From Trema orientale (Eukaryota > Streptophyta > Magnoliopsida > Rosales > Cannabaceae): a stretch of 64,000 nt of DNA. Every line of letters starts with the position of its first letter. Position 1 is the stretch's first letter. Location of the stretch: positions 62,001 through 126,000 of the forward strand of contig JXTC01000408.1 in the NCBI GenBank assembly GCA_002914845.1. Direction: 5' to 3'. The position numbers were made by a program, and so were the translations under genes. The notes under the pieces were generated by a model. It made no database searches. It had not been told where the DNA came from and saw only the letters and a list, made by a program, of their open reading frames with translations. Positions 1-12,272 of this stretch are shown one piece after another.

Positions 1-898
1 TCTCACTCGATCTATATATAATTAATTAATTCATAAAGAAAGTTTCCAACTTGCAAGTGGAGGCTCATGTCTCACACTATGTGCGGTGAAACAAGATTAG
101 TAGTGCCCATCCATTGTTACACCTCCATTCCCAAAAAAAAAAAAAAAAAAGAAGAAGACAATTTATCAAAAATTCAAGAAAATAAAGAAAACAAAAGCCA
201 AACAAAGAGAAAGAATTCACTACATTCTCCACCTGTCCCTAACTCAAAAGGAGAGAAAGATGCTCATCAATCAAAACAGGCCCATTTTGATGTTATTTTT
301 CCCCAATGGATAGATAGGTTGGGGGCGGGTTCAAGTGGTCCTTCCACATAGAATCAAGCCCCCCTCTCAACTTTTAAATTCAGAATCAGAAACCCACTTT
401 GATGCAAAAAGAAAGCCAAAGCCCCCTTTGCCATATCACAACCCTCCAACCAATTCATATGCCTTTTTTTTTGTTTTTGGGGTATCAATCTGATATAAAA
501 GAAGATCAAAGAAAAAGAGGAAAAAACAAAACTCAGAAAAGCTAAGACAATGATTCATTAGTGGGGCAAATGGAACAGAAATATGCACGCTTTGAATTAC
601 TATAAAGCCCTAAATAATTACTTAAAGCAATTACAAATATTACATAAATAGAGATCAATTAATTAATATGCATGTTATTTTTCACAAGAAAATAAAAGAG
701 AAAAAAAAAAAGGTGAGAGATGAGTGTACAATAGAATCTACATACCACGTTTCCATAAAATAAAAAATTAGAAAAAAAAAAGAAAAAAGAAAAGAGAGTT
801 AGTTGTTCTCTCATATATATGATGAGCCTCTCAATTAGTTCCAAAGAGACCCATTAAAGGACCACCTATAATATTCTATATACTATATAGTATACATA

Positions 899-939
<41 letters not shown>

Positions 940-1006
940 CTTACAATTAACTTCGAGTGGTCACCATTAATCACCACCAAACACAGGGAGCCGCAATTAA
1001 AACTAA
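1..1006. other. 3' flank of the CEPR1-like gene, no gene seen
   Basis: This AT-rich stretch lies downstream of the first receptor-kinase gene, which is read on the minus strand. It should hold that gene's 3' UTR and terminator, but I could not pick a convincing polyadenylation signal. It contains A-runs (128-149, 770-800) and a (TA)n run at 903-938. The short open frames here are low-complexity and lack recognisable domains. Confidence 0.5.
903..938. repeat. (TA)n microsatellite
   Basis: An uninterrupted TA dinucleotide run lies about 70 bp past the stop codon of the CEPR1-like gene, so it may fall within or just beyond the 3' UTR. Confidence 0.95.
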
Positions 1007-4000
1007 TCATAACTCAAACTGATCACTCTTTATCTTAGTGACCATAGTATTTGATGTGTCTTTAATAGTGCCATTGGTCTTATATTGGGATGACTTGGAG
1101 GAATCAAATTTGCATGGATCAGCCTCCATGAGCAACTGAACCACTTCCTTCATGGTGGGTCGTAGCGCCGGGTTCTTGTAGGTGCACCGAACCGCGACCC
1201 GAAGGACTTGGATCATCGCATCCTTATAGGACCCGGATAGTCTTGCGTCAAGAACCTCCATGGCTCCTTCTCGGGTGTCCACTTTGTTAGAAACCCAGTA
1301 TATGATGTTCTTGTTCTCTCCAAACTCTGCCTCCACGGGCTTTTTCCCCGTTATCAGCTCCATCAGTACCACTCCGAAACTGTACACGTCACACTTTGTC
1401 GTAGCTTTCGATGAATATGCATATTCTACGTAAAAAACACGTTAAAAAAAATGAATCATTATGAGCACATTCATTCATCTCAATCGAATATAAGTTCACG
1501 ACTCAAATTTAAAATAGATCATTAGTAACTTTTGTTGACAGTAAAATGTTTATAAAAGGCATAATTTAGATGATTAATAATGCTAAATATTTTGATATTA
1601 GCAACTGTTACTAATTATTCATGTCTAAAATAATCATTTTTTGTTTTTCAAATTGTTTTTAACTTTTAAATTTTTCCAACTTTAATTTTTAGGATCTTAT
1701 GTAATAAAATGTTAAGCTCCTGTTTCTGAATGTTGCACATGTCATAACTATACCAAAACTTGGGTGAAAATAATTTGAGAAAATACTATATATGCAAGTA
1801 CAAGAAAACATAACAACGTAAATAATAGAAAAACACACCTAATAAATAGAGTACTGTTTTTTCCCAACCACTTTGCATACCTTACCAAAATTGTAACTTT
1901 TATGGATCTAATTATGAGAGTTAAAAGAAGTAAAGTTGAAGTTGAGAAAGTAATTACCTGGAGCCAAGTAACCATAGGTGCCGGCAATAACAGTGGTGGT
2001 GGAATCTTTCCCTCCTCTAGCTTGCAAAACCTTTGCTATCCCAAAATCAGCCACCTTTGGTTGATAATTCACATCAAGAAGAATATTAGTTGACTTAATA
2101 TCTCTATGAATGATGGGACGAGGAAGATCATGGTGGAGATAAGCCAAGCCCTGAGCTATTCCCAGACCAATCTGGTGCCTAATTGGCCAATCCAAGTCAA
2201 TATCATTCCACCCTTTATGAAGCGCATCCCATAAATTTCCATTAGGCATATACTCATACACCAAGAGGTTACAATCCAAGCTCGAGAAGTAACAATACAA
2301 CTTCACTATATTTTTATGCCTTATACTCCCCAGAGTCTCCACCTCCGTTTTCAGCTCCTTGTTCAATATCAATTCGTCATCATCCTGATCCGAAGTCAAC
2401 TCCTTCGCTTTACTACTCCAAAGTCGTTTGACCGCCACGACATCTTTGCTGCTCAGCTCAATCTTGTAAACCGTACCGGACCCACCATGGCCCACTATGT
2501 TCTTATCAACCATGGAATCGATGATCTCACGTTGGTCAAAGGTTATTCGGTGAAAGCTCTTGACCTCGTAGGAGAAGTAGGAGGAGAGCGTCTCGTCGTT
2601 CTCCACCGCGGCTCGTTCTTTCCCAAAACGACGCTTGATGAGCAAAACGACACCGACCAGGATGATCACCACCGATATGGAGATTGCCCAGATGGAGTTC
2701 AGCTTCTTTTGGTTGTAGTGCTGCGAGGGGCAGAGTGGGAAAGTTATGTTCTTATGGGAAGAGGGTTTGACCGGCACTGAGTCAACGCAGAGACCCGGGT
2801 TACCCGAGAAGCTTTCTACTAATCCACCTTTGATCAGAGACTGTGGGATTGGTCCCGAGAGCATGTTGTGTGAGAAATTGATCGAGTTTGGCAAGAGCTC
2901 ACAGAGACTCTCTGGTATACTCCCAGTCAAGAGATTGTTCGAGAGGTCGAGAACGTTGAGAGATTTGAGTGAAGAGAGTGAGTCAGCTGGGATCGAAGAG
3001 TTCAACTTGTTGCCTTGTAAGAGAAGCAAGTTCAATCTCTTCAAGTTACCAATCTGGGGTGGGATTGGGCCCGAGAGGAGGTTGTTGCTGATGTCAATTT
3101 TGACCAAATTGGTAGCTCTAGAGATACCAACGGGGAGTACCCCTGAGATTTTGTTACTCTGTATGAACAACTCAGATAAGTTTCGAGCATTGCCAATCGA
3201 ACCAGGAATTGGGCCACTCAAATTATTGTTGCCCAGATCAATAATCGACACGTGGGGAAGACCCAGAAGCCCCATGGGGATTGGGCCCTCCAAACGATTA
3301 GAGCTGACCCGAAATCTCAGCAGAGACTGGCAATTCCCATAACTCTGAGGCAATTCCCCTGAGAAGTTGTTCTCGAGTACCAGAAAGTAGAGCAACTTAC
3401 CTCCTTGGCAAACTTCAGTAGGGAGTGGGCCCGACAGCTTGTTCTCGGACAAGTCGAGGACTAACATAGGAGACAGCTGGCCAAGGTTCCGAGGTACCTG
3501 CCCGGTCAAGAAGTTGTCGTAGAGCGACAACATCGTTAGTGTCGTTGATTCAGCGATCCCGCTTGGGATTTCCCCATCTAGGCTGTTGTTGTAGAGCTGC
3601 AACACCTGAAGTTTGGGCAAACGACACACCGAGTCCGGGATTTGACCGGTCAAACGGTTGACCGACATGTCAAGGTCGACGAGCTCTGGCAGGTTCCCTA
3701 GCTCCTCCGGGATGGGGCCCACCAGCTGGTTGTAGTAGAGCTCCAGGTGGGTGAGGTTCCTCAGCGACCCGAGCTCGGCTGGGATCCGACCCGACAGGAA
3801 GTTCCCACTCAGCTCGAGGTCGACGAGTGACGTCATGTTCCCGATTGACCTCGGGATTTGTCCGTACACCATGCACGTCGTCAGCACCATTGATCTGAGC
3901 CTCTTCAGGCCGGAAATGTTCTCCGGCAGCCGCCACAGGTTGAAGTTGCCGTTCTCGTTGAAGTTGAGGACTTCGAGGTTGCTCAGGTTGGTGACCGAAA

Positions 4001-4478
4001 CCGGGAACTGGCCTCGGAAAAGGTTGTAAGAGAGGTCGAGAATCCTCAGAGCTTTCATGGCGGAGAAATCCGGCAGGGTTCCGCCGAGGTAGAGGAAACT
4101 CATATCGAGCTCTTCTAAGTTAGTGCAGTTGGCAACAGTCGCCGGAAACTCGCCGGAGATCCGGTTCCGGCCGAGTCGGAGGACCCTTAATTCCGGCAGG
4201 TAAGAGCACACGTCCGCCGGGAAATAGCCGGAGAGAGACCGGCCGCAGATGTCGATCTTGACGACGTGACCTTTGTCGTCGCACGCGACGCCGGAGAAGT
4301 TGCAGACGGGTTTTCCTCCGGATCCGACTACCCAGTCGGCCAAAGAGTCGCCGGAGAGAGATTTTTTCATGAGAGCAAAAAACTCCGACTGGTTGGCGGC
4401 GATGGCGGATTCGTAAGAATAAAACTGTGATAAGAAAAGTAAGAGAGAAAGGAAGCAAGCTAAAGATTTGAAAGCCAT
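1007..4478 (-). CDS. CEPR1: CEPR1/XIP1-like LRR receptor kinase (two exons)
   Basis: Subfamily XI LRR receptor-like kinase. Exons are 4478-1958 and 1425-1007, giving 979 aa (Arabidopsis CEPR1 is of similar length). The start is the ATG before MAFKSLACF, which opens a signal peptide (residues 1 to about 28); the open frame runs 12 codons further upstream but gives only low-complexity sequence. An N-terminal Cys pair (C59, C66, in VCNFSGVAC) leads into about 20 LRRs, and a membrane helix follows at about 593-614. The kinase is complete: P-loop GHGGSGTVY at 663, Lys684 in VAVK, HRD at 791-793, DFG at 811-813, APE at 839-841. It is an RD kinase and should be active. Known family role: perception of CEP peptides in vascular tissue, with nitrogen and root signalling. 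Assignment to CEPR1 rather than CEPR2 rests on remembered similarity of the N-terminus and kinase tail and needs a tree. Confidence 0.85.
1426..1957 (-). other. Intron of the CEPR1-like gene
   Basis: On the minus strand the exon ends CCAG and the donor is GTAATT (1957 downward). The acceptor is ACGTAG, ending at 1426. The intron is 532 bp, phase 1, and splits the Glu codon of the kinase APE motif; splicing restores LAPEYAYSS. Without splicing the frame continues into the intron and stops about 16 codons later, losing the kinase C-lobe. Confidence 0.93.
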
Positions 4479-4660
4479 AATATTAATATAAATATAAATA
4501 TAGACTGGTATCAAAATCTGAGGAGAGAGATATCTAGAGAGTTTTAATATTTAAGTTATTGGATCGATAGAAGGAGAAAATGAAGAAGAAGAAGTTGTGT
4601 ACATAAATGGTGTGAATGAGCTGAGGATATATTATGGGGTGTAAAGAGAAATGAAGGAGG

Positions 4661-4670
4661 GGTATATAGC
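4661..4670 (-). promoter_or_regulatory. Candidate TATA box of the CEPR1-like gene
   Basis: Read on the minus strand this is GCTATATACC. It lies about 185 bp upstream of the ATG, so it would place transcription start near 4630-4640 with a 5' UTR of about 155 nt. A second TATA-like site (CTATATACA, about 4717-4725) is an alternative. In such AT-rich DNA a TATA match has little weight on its own. Confidence 0.35.
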
Positions 4671-5235
4671 TTAATATGAGAACTGATGATGATGGTGATG
4701 ATGAAAAAGAAAGGGAATGTATATAGGGTTTGGAGCAGTATTAGTAGAGTAGTAGTAGTAGTGACTAGTGATATTGATGAGATTGAAGATAGAAAGAGAG
4801 AATTGAGATATCATGAATAAGCATATTATATCTTTTACATAAAGAGACTTTTTACGTTTATACTCCACTCCACTACTACTAGCTTCGGTTGGGTTTGGGT
4901 TGTAGACAGAATATATAACATTGTCGATCAGTGCCAACTACTTTAAACTGATTTGAGATTTTTTTTTTTTTTTTTTGTTTGCGAAATGAATGAAATGCAT
5001 CCGATACTATAGCACTTATATTATTGTCCAACGTAGCCCTTGTCTTCTCTTCTCTTCTCTTCTCTCTCTCTCTCTCTCTCTCTATGGAACACATGAACAT
5101 GACTTCTTGATGTTGGTTATTAATTCTCATCTCCCAACTAGCTAGTCTTTGATTTTTCTTCAAGTTATTGGTTAAGTTTAGTCTCATAAAATCCTACCGT
5201 AGCATTGTTATTTTTATATAAAGATATACATATAT
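4671..5235. other. Upstream region of the CEPR1-like gene
   Basis: No gene is seen. A TCTTC-to-CT pyrimidine run at 5041-5084 (a GA repeat in the gene's orientation) lies about 580 bp upstream of the start codon. Such GA repeats are frequent in plant promoters, but no function can be claimed here. Confidence 0.5.
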
Positions 5236-5618
5236 GGGCACCAATGCACTAGGTATTTTTTTTCTTTTTACCTATATATAGATATCATTTTAATCAATGA
5301 AAATTTTTCTTGCACATTTTTTTTATAAGGGGCGTCCCTACGTAGGGCTCTGTCTATACACCGTTGGATGGAAATCTGTGTATAAATAGATTCCCCACAA
5401 ATTCCCGTTATTCCTCACAGATTCCCATCCAACGGTGTATAAAGGGTAGCCCTACGTAGGGGCGCCCCTACTGTAGCCATCTCCTTTTTTATATTAAAAA
5501 GTAAGAGAGAGAAATAACATTAATGATACACGTCTTTTTATGCACATTATTATAACCGTTAGATCACCATTAGATAATGATCTAACGGCTAAAAAAAATA
5601 CCTACTGGATTGGCAACC
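5236..5618 (+). mobile_element. (TA)n-associated MITE, copy A, with nested insertion
   Basis: The left end reads GGGCACCAATGCACTAGG and the right end CCTACTGGATTGGCAACC. The two ends are inverted copies with a few mismatches. The element lies between TA-rich tracts. Its usual body of about 240 bp is interrupted in the CACATTTTTT segment by a separate palindromic element (about 5327-5484). Copy B follows only 17 bp away. Confidence 0.85.
5327..5484. mobile_element. Palindromic MITE nested in copy A
   Basis: A foldback of about 158 bp. The left arm has CCCTACGTAGGGCT then TATACACCGTTGGATGG. The right arm has the inverse, CCATCCAACGGTGTATA then AGCCCTACGTAGGG. It interrupts the AT-rich body of copy A, whose sequence resumes on the far side, so it inserted later. 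The exact borders and target duplication are uncertain because both flanks are T-runs. Confidence 0.75.
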
Positions 5619-5635
5619 TAGATATATATATATAT

Positions 5636-5875
5636 GGGCACCAATCCAGTAGGTATTTTTTTTTTACTTATACATAGGTATCATTTTGGCCAATTAAAAT
5701 TTATCTTGCACATTTTTTTATATTAAAAAATAAGAGAGAAAAATAGTATTAATGATACACGTCTTTTTATGCACATCATTATAGTCATTGGATCACTATT
5801 AGATGATAATCTAGCGGCTAAAAAAAAAGACCTATACATAGGTAAAAAAAAAATTTACCTACGGAATTGGCAACC
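5636..5875 (+). mobile_element. (TA)n-associated MITE, copy B (subfamily I)
   Basis: A 240-bp element. The left end is GGGCACCAATCCAGTAGG and the right end CCTACGGAATTGGCAACC, with (TA)n on both sides. It carries the family's internal palindrome around GGATCACTATTAGATGATAATC, degenerate in this copy. There is no coding capacity. Confidence 0.9.
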
Positions 5876-8113
5876 TATATATATATAGTTAAGTAGTCTA
5901 GAAATAGTGAAACCATACAAGACGTATGATCATTCTGATCTTAAACGTAACACAGCATATATATATATATAATATTTGTATCTAAATAGAGTGCATGATT
6001 ACTATTTCACTATGTCTCTATATGGTGCCTAATTTTTGTTGTATACGTAGAAGTCATTTTTAAAAGAATTTAGATATGCATGTACTATGTTTCATATGAA
6101 TACATGTATATATAAATAAATTAAGCAATATTGTACACTAAATTTCCAGCAAAAAAAGCAATGTATACTAAATGACTAATTTTAAGGTTGCGTGGTGTCC
6201 GTATTTGATGCTTCGACCCACGTATATACACAATGCCAGCCGCCATGCATGGGCCCGGGCCTTGAGTGTGCTTAAATATTAATTAATTGTATTTTAAAAA
6301 AAATAAAAATAAAAATTAATAAGAAGGGAAACAGCAGAAGTTGAGTGTTTTTGGCCAATTTATACTTTTAGGACTAGTTATTTTTAGTATGGCCAGTCAT
6401 TATAATAAAATTACTAGTTCTAAAAAAATCATTCCGAAGAGTCTTATTAATTTCATTTGGGAATATAATACACTCTTAGTCGCGTCGAAATCCCAAAAAG
6501 GAAAGGAAAAAAAAAAAATCTGCTTGAAGTGATTTTGAACTGTAATATGTTTCAGCCTTCTACCAGTATACAAGTGTGTTTCTTTGAACTCATTTTTTCA
6601 ATAAAATTAATTTATACTTTAAAAGATTGAACTCAACATACAGCTCTGTATATATAAACGAGCATTATATGCCAATTGTTAGAAACCTTACCAGTTTAAA
6701 TGCAAGAAAGAAGAGAAATATAGACGAAATGAATTCATATATATACTTAGTTAAGACTAACTTAGCTCAAGCCAATTCCAAAAATAATATAGTTACGAAT
6801 ATTCTTATGGTATTCTTTGTGTTATTCCTCATCATCATCATCATCTTCTTCTTCTTTTGTTTTTTCTTTCCTAGTATAATGGGTTATTCCTCATCTTTGC
6901 TTTTCTACACTTTTTTTAGTTTATTTTCATTATATACTGGTAAATTTATTATTCTAAGTTCATAGGGATTTAACATTTAAGAAGTATGAAAGAGTCTGTA
7001 GGTACACTAGGAAACTAGTAAGTCACACTTCAATGTTCTCTCTTAGTAAATGCCAGCGTTAGACGACATTGCCCAATATTGAGCCCCATTGTTACTGTTT
7101 TAAAATAATAACGGTTATCTTTAAATCTAGAACTTTAAAATAAAATCAAGCATTGTGCCCTTACTTTATACGGAGATTATTAACAGAAAATACCAAGAAC
7201 ATATAATAGCTGTATATATAAGAACAAAAATAGAGGAAACCTTGATTCTTAATATATGGAGATTTCCCTTATTAATGTATACTGTACATACAAATGTGGG
7301 AATAAATTAAAGGAAGAATAAAGTTATATGGTGGCAAACAACCCCTTCCGTTGACCTATATTGGCCAATCAAATGGCAGAAACTCCTCCACATATATCTG
7401 CATATGTTTGCCCTGGTATAGAGTTTTTTTTTTTCTAGTTTATTTGATATCTTCATATTTAGTTCTGTAATTAGGTTCAGTGGCAAAGAGCAGTAGTAAC
7501 ACAAATTACCAAAAAAAATTCCTGACTGGATGGAGGTGGATAAGTTTTAGAATCATATATATCCCCATTAAAAATTTAGGGAATTTGCATTTTGGGGTAC
7601 TTTGGTAGGGTCCAAACCTATAAAATATACTAAAATAAAGCAAAATAAAGTAAAGGCACCCAAGAGTACAAAATATAGTATATTATTAACTAGTGCCTTA
7701 ATATTGATACAAAATTATTTATCCACGCTGGACCATTAATATGCTTAGGCACTAATGCCCCTAATCTGTTTGGTTAAACACCGCAAGTGTCTATTTAATT
7801 CTAACATATTCCTTTTGATTACCTATTCAAATTTTTATTGAACTTTTTTTAATTATGTATATAAAAATATCGTGCAAGAATCAATGTTAGCCTACATTAT
7901 TCATAAAAAGGGGTACCGGTGGTACATTGTAACGAGCATTAGTACTACGGATACTTGTATATTACACTTGTGTAAGGACTACACATTAATAACAGATATA
8001 TAAGACTCATTTATAAATTTTATGATGAATTTCGTACTTCTATTATAATGAGTGATGCTTTCCATTGTATACAAGACACTACTTTCGAGTATATTAACTC
8101 TTTCGTATATGGG
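5876..8113. other. Intergenic AT-rich DNA, no gene recognised
   Basis: Open frames here (for example 6341-6532 and 6627-6965) are short, AT-driven and rich in Phe, Ile and Lys, with no domain. A trinucleotide run, (ATC)n passing into (TTC)n, lies at 6829-6857. I see nothing else. Confidence 0.5.
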
Positions 8114-8494
8114 ATTAATTGCAAAAAAAATACTCTCATGTTTGACATTTTTGAAATTAAACTTGAGTTTTAATTTTTGTAAAAGAAAAAAAAAATCTTT
8201 TATATTTTAAAATTCTAAAATATGTACCATTCATCCTTATTTTGTCCATTTTATATTAGTCCGAACATTATTTTTTGTAAATGTTTTAACTTTTTAAAAA
8301 CAAGAATAATATAATTTGGGTTTGAATTCACAATTTTATGAGGAATAAAATTTATTAACATATAAGCAGAGGGTGCAAAATTTTTTGAATTTCAAAATAT
8401 AAGGATATATATATATATATATTTTTTGCAGCAATCAAAACTCAGGATTTAAATTACAGAAAAGTCAAATATCAGGATATTTTTTTACAATTAA
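8114..8494. mobile_element. Foldback (long terminal inverted repeat) element
   Basis: The left arm starts TTAATTGCAAAAAAAATACT and the right arm, read inverted, starts TTAATTGTAAAAAAATATCC. Similarity continues with mismatches for over 100 bp (for example TTTGACATTTTTGAAATT against TTTGACTTTTCTGTAATT). The 381-bp unit has no open frame and looks like an old non-autonomous element. Confidence 0.65.
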
Positions 8495-10352
8495 CTTTTT
8501 TTATATAATAATCAATTTACGCGTTTAATTTCATTATATAACATCATCAAATGCAATAATTTTGCAAAGTCATGAGTTTTCATATGCAATTAAATTATAA
8601 GGTTGAATTGAATTCTAGATTATATCCATAAATTCAGAATCTAGCAAACCATCGTGAATTACATTAATCATTTAATTGCATGCGTGCATGCCTTTCGGCT
8701 TTCTCAAAACATATGTAGATGGAAGATGAGTTTTTTTTTTCCTTCTTTATTTTTTTTCCCCCTAATCAAAGGCAATTCATTAAATCAAACAAGCAGTACA
8801 ATATACAAAAATTGAATTACAAAAATCCATAACGTGAGACATTTCACAAATTTTATGTTCTAATTTTATAAAATATTGTTGCTTACCATTAAACAATTGT
8901 GAAATACTAAGTATCCATATAAAAAATCAGTTTGCAGTTATATACTGATCGGCAACATGGAAGCTTTAGATTTTTTATTTATTCTATATCCATTTTCTAT
9001 AAATTAATGATATATTGGATTGTTCGAAGTTCTTTTTGCATGCAAGGACTTTTTTTTTTTTTTCTGGCCTTGATTCTTATAAAAATTAATGTGACACATG
9101 GATAAAAAGTAGGTTTATACATATATATATATAATTATATATATTATTTTGGAATAAACGAAAACAACCTCTCATATATAAAAGATATGTCACTTCAAAT
9201 TATTTTTCTTGGACCCCGAAGAGAGCTATGTACAAGATTTGTCATTTTGGAGCAAATATTCTGATATTGCTTGATGGGAATACCATTAGTTACACGTGTG
9301 TTGCATACGAGCGAGTGCCTCAATGACGAAGAGCAAAGCAAAGATGCCCACTCTCTCGAAAAGCATTCGTTGTTGATTTGGCACCTTGGGAATTTGCTCA
9401 AAATCCGACTTGGCAATCACCTACTGGGTGCTTTGGCTTTCGTCTGATCGACATCTTCTTTTGGGGGTGCTAACCTGCGCCTAAACCATAAGCGCACGAT
9501 AGCAATTTCGTTGCTGAAATTGAAATTTATTGGCAGAGTAAATTAACTACACAAAATAACACAATCAAAGTTGTTGAAATTGGGAACTCAGGCAAAAAAA
9601 ATAAAAAAAATAAAAAACAATTAAAAAAAATGAAAGTCCACCACGTGTCCAAAATCAGCTGATTTCATGCTTCGGAAGGCCGCGTCCAAGCGCATTAGTG
9701 TATGTATGTTGTATATATAGTAAGTTATCATTGCTATCATTGCCTTTTTCCATTGGGAGTATATAATATAAGGATAGAATAAAACATGCTTTGGATGTTC
9801 GATTCTCACCTCAAATATTTTCCCATCATAATCTCTTTTCATTGGAAATAGAATCGCAAAACTATAGAATATGTTAAGCGGATTTTGCTTTGGAAGGTCG
9901 TCTATGGTCATAATCATATAACTTAGCATGTTTTACCAATAAAATTATTGGGTATCCATTGTTAATGGAATTGGCACACGTACATATGCTCTCTCTCTCG
10001 GTTGCACGAAAAATAGTGAAAAACCAATTGCAAGAATTAATATTTTATTTAGCCACTTGAATTCAAAGGTTTGATCATGGAATCCAATTGTAAAGGAAAG
10101 GCTTCATTTAAGAGGAGGTAATAGTAACGAAGTAATTAGTGGTTATTTTCTTACTATCATCAATATTTATCTTATCTATATGGTAGCCAGTAAGTAAACC
10201 GAATGATCATTAGCTTGTATGTCATGAAGCATAAAGTTTAAGTAACACTATAATGTGGGATTACTTGAAATTTTGGTATATACTAAAATAACTAGCTATA
10301 TTATATGGAGGAAGGGATTTATTTAGGAATTAGGGAGAAAATAAGTAAGGAA
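8495..10352. other. Intergenic DNA with a GC-richer patch
   Basis: Mostly AT-rich with no gene seen. The patch at about 9205-9530 is visibly richer in G and C than its surroundings and may be an old retrotransposon or exon fragment. The open frame inside it (9195-9416, minus) shows no domain, so I do not call it a gene. Confidence 0.4.
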
Positions 10353-10366
10353 TGATGGATTGGCAA

Positions 10367-10369
<3 letters not shown>
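10353..10369 (+). mobile_element. Terminal fragment of a (TA)n-associated MITE
   Basis: Only the 3' terminal motif GGATTGGCAACC is present, followed by a TA run and then full copy C. It looks like the remaining end of an older insertion in the same microsatellite. Confidence 0.55.
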
Positions 10370-10403
<34 letters not shown>

Positions 10404-10405
<2 letters not shown>

Positions 10406-10645
10406 GCACCAATCTAGTAGGTATTTTTTTTTTTTTACCTATACATAGGTATCATTTTGGCCAATGAAAATTTTTCTTGCATATTTTTTTATATTAAAAT
10501 GTAAGAGAGAGAAATAAGATTAATAATGTACATTTTTTTATACACTTCATTATAACCGTTGGATCACCATTAAATGATGATCCAACGGTTATAAAAAAAA
10601 ATACCTACACATAGGTAAAAAAAAATACCTACTGGATTGGCAGCC
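10404..10645 (+). mobile_element. (TA)n-associated MITE, copy C (subfamily I)
   Basis: A 242-bp element with left end GGGCACCAATCTAGTAGG and right end CCTACTGGATTGGCAGCC, between (TA)n tracts. The internal palindrome at about 10556-10588 (CCGTTGGATCACCATT with its inverse ATGATGATCCAACGG) is nearly perfect. There is no coding capacity. Confidence 0.92.
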
Positions 10646-10750
10646 TATATATATATATATATATATAATATTGAATGAAAATGCACTCTAATATTGCATG
10701 TGGAAGCATCTACGGCGATGTCAGATTGGATTTCTAAGTAGGCACCGGTC

Positions 10751-10993
10751 CAGGATTCACCAAAGTATCTCATACACTCCAGATTGAATGTCACAATTTA
10801 TACTCATGGTGGTGTGATTATTACACAACATTAACCTAAATAACCACAAAGAATCCATAACTCAAGAGCCTCAGGATTCACTATAGTGTCTCACATACTT
10901 TAGATTAAATGTCACCTTTTACGCTTAAGGTGGTGTAATTATTATACAACATTAGCCAAAACAACCACAAAGAATTTATAATTCAAGAGCCTC
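10751..10993. repeat. Tandem duplication, about 121-bp unit, two copies
   Basis: Both units begin CAGGATTCAC and end near CTCAAGAGCCT or TTCAAGAGCCT. They share the ATTGAATGTCAC or ATTAAATGTCAC block and the ATTACACAACATTA block. The copies have diverged by point changes, so this is an old duplication. It may be part of a retrotransposon LTR, which I cannot prove. Confidence 0.8.
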
Positions 10994-11297
10994 ACTATTT
11001 GGAAGACAAGAGAGGAGAAAGAGAAGAGGAAGAGAGATATTATTTTGTTTTCATTTATCATAGTACGTATATTAATCCTATCTACTAAGGATATTTCACG
11101 ATTCCATATTTAATAGAAAATATTACTTAATAAATAGATAACATCTCTGCATTGAATACGCACATTCAAATATAGCGCGTTCACATTTAAACGAGATAAA
11201 GAATGTGAAATATTTACACCTTAACTAGATTCGCGCTATATTCACATTTGTATATTAGATTGAGCCATGCACCACTATGAGCAGTCCAATATGACTA

Positions 11298-11299
<2 letters not shown>

Positions 11300-11386
<87 letters not shown>
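11300..11386. repeat. (TA)n microsatellite, about 43 units
   Basis: An uninterrupted TA run of about 87 bp, the longest in the window. A second TA run of about 32 bp lies at 11711-11742, on the other side of a foldback element. Confidence 0.95.
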
Positions 11387-11390
<4 letters not shown>

Positions 11391-11394
11391 TTGT

Positions 11395-11706
11395 AACAAT
11401 TTAACCTATAAAAACTCAAAAAAAAAAATTACAGAAATACAGAGATCGGATTTTTTTTTCGTACGATTTTTATTAGAAAAATATTACTTTTAAAAATATT
11501 TTAGAATAGTATCATTTTTAAAATATTTACTAGTAACCGATTTCTTAAAACTGGTTACTGGTTATTAGTTGCTATTTTAAAAAATTGTAACTTTCTAAAT
11601 ATGTTTAAAATAGTATTTTTCTAATAAAAAACCATATCGTGCCTATAAAAAAATACATGCCACCGGACTTTTCAAAATTTTTTTTCTAAAAATACCGTGC
11701 CTAATT

Positions 11707-11715
<9 letters not shown>
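11395..11715. mobile_element. Degenerate foldback element between TA runs
   Basis: The arms share ATTAGAAAAATATTACTTTT on the left and, inverted, ATTAGAAAAATACTATTTTA on the right. The centre has GGTTACTGGTTATTAGTTGC, close to the GTAAC-rich repeat words at 28.7-29.7 kb. Borders are approximate. Confidence 0.5.
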
Positions 11716-11744
<29 letters not shown>

Positions 11745-12103
11745 AATTCCAAAGGACTGAATAAAAATAAGAGCAGTAGTGGCTTTCAAAAAATAAAAAA
11801 AAATAAATAAGAACAGTAGTGACGTGTTATTGTACACCATTCAAACGTGGAGAAAAGTTACAAAATTATAAACAAGGTTAGCCTATATTTTAGTCGGTGG
11901 ATTCATTAATTATATTTTATATAGATAGATTCTATACTGAATTGATTTATACCCCCACGAGTTAGTTTTAAAGGGGAAGCAAATCTTACGTCTAATTTTT
12001 GTCTTATTATTTTTGTTCATCTGATTGAATTTTAATAATTGGCGTACTATATATTTTTTTTCTTTAATGTGTAAATGGAGTATTGTTACACCTTTTAAGA
12101 AAA

Positions 12104-12145
12104 GGCATCAAGTTAACTAACTTAGGCATCAAGTTAACTAACTTT
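12104..12145. repeat. Short tandem duplication, about 21-bp unit
   Basis: GGCATCAAGTTAACTAACTT occurs twice in direct succession with no mismatch, so the duplication is probably recent. Confidence 0.85.
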
Positions 12146-12272
12146 TATATATCAAATATATGGACATGTCAAATTAAAGTAGGTAAAGATAAAATAAGAC
12201 AGAGTCGAAAATTTGCGTAAAGAGAGTTGCGCAGCATCACATCCACATTTACATAAATCATTTAGAAAAATA

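Noticed and set aside
67-351. 94-codon frame at the window start
   Set aside because: It is Lys-rich because of an A-run and has no domain; it lies in the 3' flank of the CEPR1-like gene.
1908-1957. The open frame of the CEPR1-like exon continuing into the intron (868-codon product)
   Set aside because: A GT donor at 1957, an AG acceptor at 1427-1426 and a downstream exon completing the kinase show that this tail is intron sequence.
2316-4458. Open frames antisense and in other frames over the CEPR1-like exon (for example 2316-2780, 2746-3342, 3670-3936, 3751-4029, 4120-4458)
   Set aside because: They are shadows of the LRR-kinase reading frame. The real frame has continuous LRR and kinase motifs, while these have none.
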